Positions 33,863-41,137 of a stretch of DNA of 64,000 bases are shown in pieces. The translations under genes were made by a program, and so were the position numbers. A model generated the notes under the pieces. It did no database searches. It was not told the DNA's origin and worked only from the letters and a program-made list of their open reading frames with translations. Every line of letters starts with the position of its first letter. The stretch's first letter is position 1. Source of the stretch: Cytophagales bacterium (lineage in GTDB: Bacteria; Bacteroidota; Bacteroidia; Cytophagales; Microscillaceae); the NCBI GenBank assembly GCA_004293905.1, contig RDZE01000023.1, positions 1 through 64,000 on the forward strand. The letters are read 5' to 3'.

Positions 33863-34570
33863 TTAAGGCTTTAAAGTTGACATTCCGCCATCGATGCCTA
33901 TGATTTGCCCTGTAATCCAAGAGGCTTTTTCAGAGAGTAAAAATTCGGCGGCATTGGCTATGTCTTGTGCGTTGCCTATTCTTCCCATAGGGTGTCTTTT
34001 ATTAGAAGCCTCTCTCCTTTCTTGTGTGCTTAGTATTTTGGTGGCTAAAGGCGTATCGGTAAGTGAAGGCGCAATGGCATTTACCCTGATTTGCAAAGTT
34101 GCCCACTCCGCCGCCAACGATTTTGTAAGCCCTTCTACTCCTGCTTTTGCCACCGAAACAGAGGCGTGAAAAGCCATACCTACTTGTACGGCTACAGTAC
34201 TAAACAAGACTACACTTGCGCCATTGGCTTTTTTAAGTCTGTTGTGGGTTTCTTGCAATATACGAATTGCCCCTAAAACATTGACTTGGAAATCTTCTAA
34301 AAAGTCATTTTCTGTAAGCCTATTGAACGGTTTTAGATTGATAGTTCCGGGGCAATAGACCAACCCATGCAAGGTTTCGGGCAAAAACTGAAGTGCACTG
34401 CCCAAAGGTTTTGATATATCTACACTTTGTTGATGAATATTAAGCTGTGCCAATTCATCGGAGCGGCGGCGCGAAATGCTGTACAATGTATAACCACCTA
34501 CATTGGAGAGTGTATGTGCTAATGATAAGCCAATACCTGAGTTTCCCCCTACGATAAGAATATTTTTCAT
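33863..34570 (-). CDS. SDR-family protein lacking the catalytic Tyr
   Basis: A 235-residue short-chain dehydrogenase fold: nucleotide loop GGNSGIG (residues 8-14), YCPGTI in the NAG position, Ser in FSTVAVQ, the active-site Lys in SVAKAGVEG and the IDGG end. At the place of YxxxK the sequence reads VSVAK, with His-Ala-Ser just before, so the usual Tyr is missing. Such SDR-like proteins exist; whether this is an active reductase is unclear. It starts 18 nt after the DUF1573 gene stop and probably shares its transcript. Confidence 0.82.
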   Translation of the reverse strand: MKNILIVGGNSGIGLSLAHTLSNVGGYTLYSISRRRSDELAQLNIHQQSVDISKPLGSALQFLPETLHGLVYCPGTINLKPFNRLTENDFLEDFQVNVLGAIRILQETHNRLKKANGASVVLFSTVAVQVGMAFHASVSVAKAGVEGLTKSLAAEWATLQIRVNAIAPSLTDTPLATKILSTQERREASNKRHPMGRIGNAQDIANAAEFLLSEKASWITGQIIGIDGGMSTLKP

Positions 34571-34588
34571 TGATGATGTGATGATAAA

Positions 34589-35683
34589 TTACTTAATAAC
34601 ATTCATCTTGATAGTCAAGACGATGGTGGGTTGGGTGGGGTCATTTGAAAAAACGCTGATGGTTTTTTGTTGCATACCCTCTCCTACACCCGTATAAGTA
34701 ACTGTAATTTTACTACTTTGGTTAGGCAGAAGCACTTTTTTATCGGGGTTTGTGGCTGTGCAACCACAACTTGCTTTGGCTTGGCGTAGGTTTAAATCGG
34801 TTTTGCCTTTATTAGTAAAAATAAAATCGTAACTTACTTGTTCATTTACTTTTACATTGCCAAAATCGTAAACTGTATTTTCAAAATGTATGCGAGGAGC
34901 ATTCTGTAGTTGCTCTTCGGTAAGTGTTGGAAAATGCTCTTTGATGGTGCTGATGACATACAATTGCTTCATTCGTTGGTTAGCAGGTTCGTTGGTGAAT
35001 ACATTAATAATGTCAAAAACATAGCCTAATTCTGCTTTTACGAGAGGGTCATAGGTGAGATGTAGCCAACCTTTTTGTTTAGGAGCAAGTCTTTTGGGTT
35101 CGAATTCAACTTTGATATGGGCAGGTAAATTCATTGCTTCGCTCATCAATTCTAAATATGCTGTACTGTCGTTGTAGATTTCGTAGCTTTTTCTAATTGC
35201 TTTTTCTGTAGTGATTTCGCCTAAATCAAAGGCTTGTGTTTTGAGCCTAAGTGCACCCAATTTTACTACTAAAGTATCAGCAATGGTTTTAGGACGGGGC
35301 AAAACTTCTCCTTCTAACATAAGCACTACGCTATTTTGGGGCGTATTATTATAGATAGTTACTGTTTTACTAAACACACCGGGACGGTTGGCGGGGTCAT
35401 AACTGGCAGTGATAAATCCTTTTTGTTGTGGCTGTATAACGCCTTTTGACCATTCTGTGGAGGTACAACCACAAGCAGCCTCCACGCGGAATATTTCTAA
35501 GGGTTGACTGCCTGTGTTGGTGAAGGTAAAAGTATGAGATACTTTGCCTGCTTCTTCTTTTATCTTGCCAAAATCGTGAAAAATAGACTCAAAAACCATC
35601 TGAGATTGTGCTTTCAGGGTATTGCTCAGGCTTAGTGTAAAAAGAAGAAATGTAAAAAACGAGTGAATTATCTGTTGCTTCAT
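34589..35683 (-). CDS. Exported protein with two DUF1573 (Ig-like) domains
   Basis: A 364-residue protein from the ATG at 35683, giving a signal peptide (cleavage near TLKAQ, residue 24). It has two copies of the DUF1573 module, each with a FHDFGKI/VYDFGNV strand and the AACGCTSTEW or KASCGCTATNP Cys-Gly-Cys loop (near residues 76 and 317), separated by a middle Ig-like segment. Function of the family is unknown; it is common and exported in Bacteroidota. It heads a minus-strand group with the SDR-like gene. Confidence 0.85.
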   Translation of the reverse strand: MKQQIIHSFFTFLLFTLSLSNTLKAQSQMVFESIFHDFGKIKEEAGKVSHTFTFTNTGSQPLEIFRVEAACGCTSTEWSKGVIQPQQKGFITASYDPANRPGVFSKTVTIYNNTPQNSVVLMLEGEVLPRPKTIADTLVVKLGALRLKTQAFDLGEITTEKAIRKSYEIYNDSTAYLELMSEAMNLPAHIKVEFEPKRLAPKQKGWLHLTYDPLVKAELGYVFDIINVFTNEPANQRMKQLYVISTIKEHFPTLTEEQLQNAPRIHFENTVYDFGNVKVNEQVSYDFIFTNKGKTDLNLRQAKASCGCTATNPDKKVLLPNQSSKITVTYTGVGEGMQQKTISVFSNDPTQPTIVLTIKMNVIK

Positions 35684-35810
35684 GGTGATGAATAAAAATA
35701 TAATGATGTTGTTGTGTAGATAACGTTTTTTATACTCTTTTAGCAGTATTTTTGTTCTTTTTTTGTGCTTTACCACTTAACTTTACAAAATTACATACGA
35801 ATAAAGATAG

Positions 35811-36392
35811 CTATACTAACAATTCTTTTAGCTCCATTTGAATTTCTTTTTGCTTGTTATCAGCATACCATTTGTGAATTATTTCAGCCATTTTATCGTG
35901 TTCCATTCCTTCTGCTTTGGCACGCATTACCATTTCTTGGGGTGTTTTGGGGCGTGGTCCCCATTCATATTGGTAGTCAAAGGCTGCGTCTAAGGCTATT
36001 AATTTAGGAATAGACCTGCCTTTGTTGGTAAGGTGTTCGTCTATAAGTTGAGTGTCTTCATCGCGGTATACGATTCTGAGGTCTATTTTCCCTTCCGATT
36101 GTTCAGCAATAGCCGCTATCACAGGTACGATTTGTGCTGCATCACCGCACCAATGTTCGCTGATGACTAACCATCGTATATTATTTTTGAATTGTTGCAA
36201 TTGTGCTATGAGCTCGGGAAGTAAAACAAGTGTTTTTGTGATGCGTTTTACGCGTTGAAAGTTTTGGGGCACATATTTTGAATAGCCTTCTGTTGGGTTT
36301 TGGGTAGCTTCATTGCTAATGTTTTCGTAATATTGGGCATAACTGATGCCTTTTTGGAAATAATGCTGATAAAAAGTTGCGTCTTTAGCCAT
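35811..36392 (-). CDS. Thioredoxin-like protein (Thioredoxin_9 type) with single active-site Cys
   Basis: A 193-residue cytoplasmic protein without a signal peptide. Residues about 70-150 are a thioredoxin fold: WLVISEHWCGDAAQIVPVI carries WCGDA, with Cys82 only and no second Cys, followed by the cis-Pro loop RSIPKLIALD. Members of this family are thought to be thiol-dependent, but the single Cys argues against a normal disulfide reductase. It lies 55 nt after the XRE regulator on the same strand; linkage is uncertain. Confidence 0.8.
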   Translation of the reverse strand: MAKDATFYQHYFQKGISYAQYYENISNEATQNPTEGYSKYVPQNFQRVKRITKTLVLLPELIAQLQQFKNNIRWLVISEHWCGDAAQIVPVIAAIAEQSEGKIDLRIVYRDEDTQLIDEHLTNKGRSIPKLIALDAAFDYQYEWGPRPKTPQEMVMRAKAEGMEHDKMAEIIHKWYADNKQKEIQMELKELLV

Positions 36393-36447
36393 AGTAAAAA
36401 TCTATAAAAAGTAATTTCTATAGATACAATTTTGCTTACTCTTTGGT

Positions 36448-36819
36448 TCATGGGTTCTCGAAAAGTAACTTGGCTACCAATTGGCGAAGATAACGCACTT
36501 CGTTTTGTAAATCATCAATGCGGGCTTCGTAGACTGTCTTGATTTCCTTGAGTATTATATCATTGTTAAGGACATTAATGGCATTTTCACGAAAAGTAAA
36601 ATGATGCTGTGAAAATACGATTCTCTCATCAAAATTTTTAATGTCTTCTATACTAACTTCTAAAATTTGTGCTATTTTCTGAAGTCTTTCTTCGGAAAGG
36701 AAAGATTCGCTTTTCTCCAATTTACTATAGTTTTGTTGGGTCATACCTAAGTGTTCTGCCACATATTCTTGAGTAAGATTTCTCAACTCACGCATTTTTC
36801 TTATTTTATTTCCTATCAT
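36448..36819 (-). CDS. XRE-family helix-turn-helix regulator with C-terminal coiled coil
   Basis: A 123-residue protein. Residues 1-63 are an HTH_3 domain (RKMRELRNLTQEYVAEHLGM, TQQNYSKLEKSE, LSEERLQKIAQILEVSIEDI). The C-terminal 60 residues are helical, with IKTVYEARIDDLQNEVRYLRQLV forming a heptad coiled coil likely for dimerisation. Its promoter (TATATTTG at 36880-36873) is followed at once by a palindrome, so autorepression is likely. Confidence 0.88.
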   Translation of the reverse strand: MIGNKIRKMRELRNLTQEYVAEHLGMTQQNYSKLEKSESFLSEERLQKIAQILEVSIEDIKNFDERIVFSQHHFTFRENAINVLNNDIILKEIKTVYEARIDDLQNEVRYLRQLVAKLLFENP

Positions 36820-36831
36820 AGTATTTTAATA

Positions 36832-36870
36832 ATTGTTGTAAATAACAATAATTTGGTTGTATAATACAAC
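36832..36870. promoter_or_regulatory. Two operator-like dyads downstream of the XRE promoter
   Basis: GTTGTAT-A-ATACAAC (36856-36870) is a 15-bp dyad with 7-bp arms; ATTGTT-6 nt-AACAAT (36832-36849) is a second, weaker one. Their half-sites share TTGT. Both lie between the minus-strand -7 box and the XRE start, i.e. across the expected transcription start. Confidence 0.6.
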
Positions 36871-36872
36871 GG

Positions 36873-36880
36873 CAAATATA
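36873..36880 (-). promoter_or_regulatory. XRE gene promoter -7 box TATATTTG (minus strand)
   Basis: Exact TAnnTTTG match on the minus strand, 2 nt upstream of the dyad at 36856-36870 and 54 nt upstream of the XRE start. Confidence 0.55.
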
Positions 36881-36902
36881 ACAAGATATTCCATAATCAT
36901 AG

Positions 36903-36910
36903 TATATTTG
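36903..36910 (+). promoter_or_regulatory. Promoter -7 box TATATTTG for the SpoIIAA-like gene
   Basis: Exact TAnnTTTG match 32 nt before the start at 36943, divergent from the XRE promoter; the two boxes are only 22 bp apart, so the XRE protein might affect both. Confidence 0.55.
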
Positions 36911-36942
36911 TGCATTAATTTTCCAGTTTAAATTCTTTTTTT

Positions 36943-37356
36943 ATGATTATTTCAGAAACTAATTTCATCATTATCAGCTATTTAGAGCCTCAAAATGCTG
37001 TAAAAGTAGAGTGGAAGGCTGATTCTTCACTAATGGGTGTAGAGGAGTTTAAAGCACAAATCAATTTAGAAAAAGAGGCTTTTGTACAATACAAGCCCTC
37101 ATTTGTGTTAGGACAAACCCAAGCAATGGCATACACTATCTCACCGGAGGAACAAAACTGGCACAATGAACTTATTATGCCTACTTTTGCGTCTATAGGT
37201 CTAAAAAAATTGGCAGTAGTGGTGAGTAATGATATTTTTGCACAAGTATCTATTCAACAAGCTCTTGAAGAGGGAGAAACTACAGAACAAAATGGTTTTA
37301 AAACACGCTATTTTGAAAATGAAACCGATGCATTGACTTGGTTTCAAAAGGATTAA
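36943..37356 (+). CDS. SpoIIAA-like (STAS/SEC14-type) protein
   Basis: A 137-residue cytoplasmic protein that resembles the SpoIIAA-like/STAS family: an N-terminal strand (FIIISYLEPQNAVKVEW), a central helix-strand unit, KLAVVVSNDIFAQVSIQQALEE and the terminal FENETDALTWFQ helix. Such proteins bind partners or lipids. It may be a binding partner of one of the two SpoIIE phosphatases downstream, but no classical phospho-Ser motif is visible, so this is inference from position. Confidence 0.6.
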   Translation: MIISETNFIIISYLEPQNAVKVEWKADSSLMGVEEFKAQINLEKEAFVQYKPSFVLGQTQAMAYTISPEEQNWHNELIMPTFASIGLKKLAVVVSNDIFAQVSIQQALEEGETTEQNGFKTRYFENETDALTWFQKD

Positions 37357-37448
37357 ATAATATAACATTCACTTTTCACTAAAAAATATACTTAACTAAT
37401 CAACAAAATTTACAAGAATGTTATTTATTCATCAACTAACTACAACCC

Positions 37449-38066
37449 ATGACACCCAAAGAGCCAAAATACCAAGATATACTTGGGCTCATTTCTCAAC
37501 AAATACATTTAGCAATCTATATTTATAATTTGCCAACCAAGAATGTAGAGTACTCCAGCCTAAAAACGAAAGATTTTTTAGGCTATGACTCTAATGATTT
37601 GGTAAAAAAACCCGGTTTTATTCTCTCCATTATTCATCCTGAAGACTTACCTATTATTCTCAACAATTTTGAAAATTTGGCAAAAGACCAAACTTCAAAA
37701 ATGTATTGCTTTCGTTATAGGCTTCGTAAAAGAAACCAAGAGTATGTTTGGCTACAAAATCAGGAATTTGTGATGACAAGAAATAGTAAAGGCGAGCCAG
37801 AAAATATATTGGGTGTGAGTATTGATATTTCGGAAGATATGAAACGAATAGAACGGGTAAAAGAACAAAAACAGCAACTTGATGAGATTGCTTGGATTAT
37901 TTCGCACGAGTTGCGCCCCCCCGTAGCGAATATTTTGGGTTTGGTAGCCATGCTCGAAGATGAGGAGGTAAAATTGGGCAATAGAAAAATCTTAGATTTG
38001 CTCAAACAAGTTACAGAAAAACTTGATAAAATAACATATCAAATTGTGGCACAAACCCACAAATGA
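37449..38066 (+). CDS. PAS-HisKA protein without ATPase domain
   Basis: A 205-residue protein. Residues about 15-130 are a PAS/PAC fold (FLGYDSNDLVKKPGFILSIIHPEDL, the C-terminal cap ILGVSIDISEDMKRIE). Residues about 145-200 are a HisKA dimerisation domain with IISHELRPPVANILGL, His in the phospho-acceptor position. Then it ends. No HATPase sequence is found in any frame in the next 200 bases, so it is not a simple frameshift. It may accept phosphate from, or dimerise with, another kinase. Confidence 0.82.
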   Translation: MTPKEPKYQDILGLISQQIHLAIYIYNLPTKNVEYSSLKTKDFLGYDSNDLVKKPGFILSIIHPEDLPIILNNFENLAKDQTSKMYCFRYRLRKRNQEYVWLQNQEFVMTRNSKGEPENILGVSIDISEDMKRIERVKEQKQQLDEIAWIISHELRPPVANILGLVAMLEDEEVKLGNRKILDLLKQVTEKLDKITYQIVAQTHK

Positions 38067-38265
38067 CAAGCCAAAACTATTTCTATCAATACTGAGTTAA
38101 TCAAATGCTTGGTGTTCTATAAAAATTGTCTTTATTTTAATATAGGCAAGGTTTTTGACGAATTTTCAGTGTCAATGATTATTTGAGCAACGACTGATGT
38201 CTTGTAAAGACGCTTTTTGTAAGAAGCAAAGTTCAAAAAATTACTCCCTACTTAAATATATTACG

Positions 38266-40440
38266 ATGCCCCTTCGTTTTCTTCTGCTTTGCTTATTCTT
38301 ATTATTCGCTAAAATTAGCAATGCTCAAATTCTTATTAATCTTCCAAATGACAATATTTCATACAAATTAGATTATAAAATGGAAGTGTTAGAAGACAAA
38401 ACGAAAAATTTAACACTAAAAAATATCTTTTCACCAGAAAACCAAACTCGCTTTTATTTGCCCAAAGAGGCTAATGCAAACTTTGGATTCACAGCAGATG
38501 ATTATTGGTATAGAATAAAAATTAATGTTTATGCAATTAAGAACAAAGAAAAACAATGGTTTTTACAAATGCATAACACGAATACAGATTTCATAGGTGT
38601 CTATTTTTTTGATACTAAAGGGAAGTTAGTAAAAAAGTATGAAACAGGGGATAATTTCTTGTATGAAAACCGTCCTGTAGATTATCATAAATTTCTTTTT
38701 CCTGTTCCTCAAAATGCAGGTGATACCCTACAAGTATACATCAAAACTTCGGGATATTACATCAAAACACATATTTTTGAATTAATAGAGAGCCAGCAAT
38801 TGCAAAAAAACATGCAATATTCCTTAGGGTTCTCGATTTTTCTGTTTTCTATTATTTTTGCTTTGCTCATCTACAATATTTTACTCTATATAAGTATTTT
38901 AGAATCCGTTTATTTATATTATGTCTGTTATTTAGGTTTTATTCTTATTTATTTGATGTCAACAACAGGCTTAGGGCATCAGATTTTATACCCAAATTCT
39001 GTATTTATTGTCAATGGTATTCCTGTTTTATCAGCAATTGGTTCGCTTATTTTTTCGGGTATGTTTTGTATTAAATTTCTCAAAGTGCAAGATATTTTAC
39101 CTCTTTGGGCAGTACGCTATATGTATGGTTCTGTAATAGTAGGTATTATTTTTGAAATATTGCTTCTGCTCTTTATTTGGGATAATAAAAATTTGATACT
39201 CATTTTTATCATTGCCATGTTATATACCATGCTTGTGAGTTTTTCAATTTTTATTTTGGGCGTTTGGTGTTTTATAAAGGGCTCAAAACCCGCTCGCTTC
39301 TTTTTATTGGCTTGGATTTCGCTATTATTAGGAGTTATTCTGTTTTTACTAAGAGCAAATGGATATATTGTTTCTAACTTTTTTACAGAAAGTGCCATTG
39401 CTATAGGTACAACCGCAGAGGTATTTTTAATTTCATTTGCTTTGGCAGACAGAATAAAAATGTCGGAGCGTGAAAAACGCGAAGCACAACAAGAAACCAT
39501 TGAGATTTTGAAAGAAAATGAACAAATGATATTGGAACAAAATCTGATGTTGGAAGAAAAAGTGCAAGAAAGAACCCAAGAATTGGCTACTACCAACGAA
39601 GAACTGCAACAAACCAACGAAGAGTTGCAAATAACTCTTGAAATAGTTAATAAACATAAAAAAGATATAGAAGAGAAAAATCAATCCATCACAGATAGCA
39701 TTAATTATGCAAGACATATACAAGAAGCAATTTTACCCACTCAAGAAGAATTTGAGGAATGTTTACCTCATAGTTTCATATTTTTTCAACCTTGTGACAT
39801 TGTAAGTGGCGATTTTTATTTTCTTGCTACCAAACACAATAAAATTATCGTATCGGCTATCGATTGCACGGGTCATGGCGTACCGGGAGCATTTATGAGT
39901 ATGATGGGCAAAGAAATTTTAAACCAAATCATTCTTGACCATGAAATCTACGAGGCAGATATTATTTTGAATGAATTGCACAAAGGTGTGAGAAAAGCCT
40001 TAAAACAAAAAGATTCTAATAACCGCGATGGCATGGACTTGGCTTTGGTGGTGATAGACACCGAAAAAAAACAATTGGAATTTGCAGGAGCAAAAAACGT
40101 ATTGGTATATATTCAAAATGAGGAAATACATACACTTACTGCTGATAAAATGCCCATAGGAGGCGAACAACGGGAACAAGAGCGCGTTTTCACAAAACAA
40201 TTACTTCCTCTTTCATCTGATAGCCCCACATATATTTACTTGTTCACAGATGGTTTTCAAGACCAATTTGGTGGAACAGATGACAAGAAGTTTGGGATAA
40301 CACAGCTCAAAAAAATATTTTGGGAAATTCATAAACAAGATATGAAAACACAAAGAATAAGCCTAAAAAATACTTTTGAAGAGTGGAAAAATGAAAATAA
40401 ACAAACTGATGATGTCCTGATCTTAGGACTCCGTATATAA
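38266..40440 (+). CDS. 7TMR-DISM sensor with SpoIIE-type PP2C phosphatase
   Basis: A 724-residue protein from the ATG at 38266 (MPLRFLLLCLF), the start of a signal peptide ending SNAQ; the 23 codons before it are rejected. Residues about 25-190 are the periplasmic 7TMR-DISM extracellular domain, about 195-400 hold seven membrane helices, 420-490 are a coiled coil (EQNLMLEEKVQERTQEL), and about 505-724 are the SpoIIE phosphatase with DIVSGDFYF, DCTGHGVPGAFMS, NRDGMDLALVV and FTDGFQDQ. It probably converts an extracellular signal to dephosphorylation of an anti-sigma-antagonist type protein. Confidence 0.93.
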   Translation: MPLRFLLLCLFLLFAKISNAQILINLPNDNISYKLDYKMEVLEDKTKNLTLKNIFSPENQTRFYLPKEANANFGFTADDYWYRIKINVYAIKNKEKQWFLQMHNTNTDFIGVYFFDTKGKLVKKYETGDNFLYENRPVDYHKFLFPVPQNAGDTLQVYIKTSGYYIKTHIFELIESQQLQKNMQYSLGFSIFLFSIIFALLIYNILLYISILESVYLYYVCYLGFILIYLMSTTGLGHQILYPNSVFIVNGIPVLSAIGSLIFSGMFCIKFLKVQDILPLWAVRYMYGSVIVGIIFEILLLLFIWDNKNLILIFIIAMLYTMLVSFSIFILGVWCFIKGSKPARFFLLAWISLLLGVILFLLRANGYIVSNFFTESAIAIGTTAEVFLISFALADRIKMSEREKREAQQETIEILKENEQMILEQNLMLEEKVQERTQELATTNEELQQTNEELQITLEIVNKHKKDIEEKNQSITDSINYARHIQEAILPTQEEFEECLPHSFIFFQPCDIVSGDFYFLATKHNKIIVSAIDCTGHGVPGAFMSMMGKEILNQIILDHEIYEADIILNELHKGVRKALKQKDSNNRDGMDLALVVIDTEKKQLEFAGAKNVLVYIQNEEIHTLTADKMPIGGEQREQERVFTKQLLPLSSDSPTYIYLFTDGFQDQFGGTDDKKFGITQLKKIFWEIHKQDMKTQRISLKNTFEEWKNENKQTDDVLILGLRI

Positions 40441-40516
40441 CTCCAAACGATATTATAAAGGAACTAAACACTCTGCTCAATGCGTTTTTCCTTCTAAAAA
40501 GATACTCTATTATATC

Positions 40517-41137
40517 ATGGAAACTACAGAACGCAAACAACATTGGGAAAATATTTATCAGCATAAAACCCTCCAAGAGGTGAGTTGGTATCAGCCCACT
40601 CCCGAAACCTCACTTTCTTTCATTGCAAAAGCTACACTACCACTTGATGCCTCCATTATAGACATAGGCGGCGGAGATAGTTTTTTGGTAGATGAATTAA
40701 TTGCTAAGGGTTATCAAAATATTACGGTGTTAGATATTTCAGCAGGTGCTATCGAACGTGCTAAAAAAAGATTGGGCGAAAAAGCCACCCTCGTGAAGTG
40801 GATAGTAAGCGATATAGTTCAGTTTGAGCCTACTGAAAAATATGATTTTTGGCACGACAGAGCCGCTTTTCACTTCCTAACTACTGGGGCAGAAATACAA
40901 CAATACATCGAAATTGCACAAAAAGCCATTCAGCCAACAGGAAAAATGTTGATTGCTACTTTTTCAGAACAAGGTCCTCAAAAATGCAGTGGTATCGTGA
41001 TTCAACAATATTCGGAAGCACAACTTGAGGCAAGATGGCAACCTTTTTTCCAAAAAATAGATTGTGCTCGTACTGACCATCACACACCTTTCAATACAGT
41101 GCAAAATTTTGTCTTTTGTTTGTTTCAGAAATCATAA
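40517..41137 (+). CDS. Class I SAM-dependent methyltransferase
   Basis: A 206-residue cytoplasmic protein with the SAM-binding loop IIDIGGGDSFL (residues 47-57), acidic NITVLDIS (67-74) and the SDIVQF motif (98-103), followed by WHDRAAFHFL. The opening HWENIYQHKTLQEVSWYQPTPE resembles thiopurine/tellurite-type small methyltransferases. The substrate is unknown. The end overlaps the convergent HHH protein gene by 6 bp. Confidence 0.88.
   Translation: METTERKQHWENIYQHKTLQEVSWYQPTPETSLSFIAKATLPLDASIIDIGGGDSFLVDELIAKGYQNITVLDISAGAIERAKKRLGEKATLVKWIVSDIVQFEPTEKYDFWHDRAAFHFLTTGAEIQQYIEIAQKAIQPTGKMLIATFSEQGPQKCSGIVIQQYSEAQLEARWQPFFQKIDCARTDHHTPFNTVQNFVFCLFQKS

Noticed and set aside
37449-38270. Frameshifted full-length histidine kinase
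   Set aside because: No HATPase N, G1 or G2 box is visible in any frame downstream of the stop.
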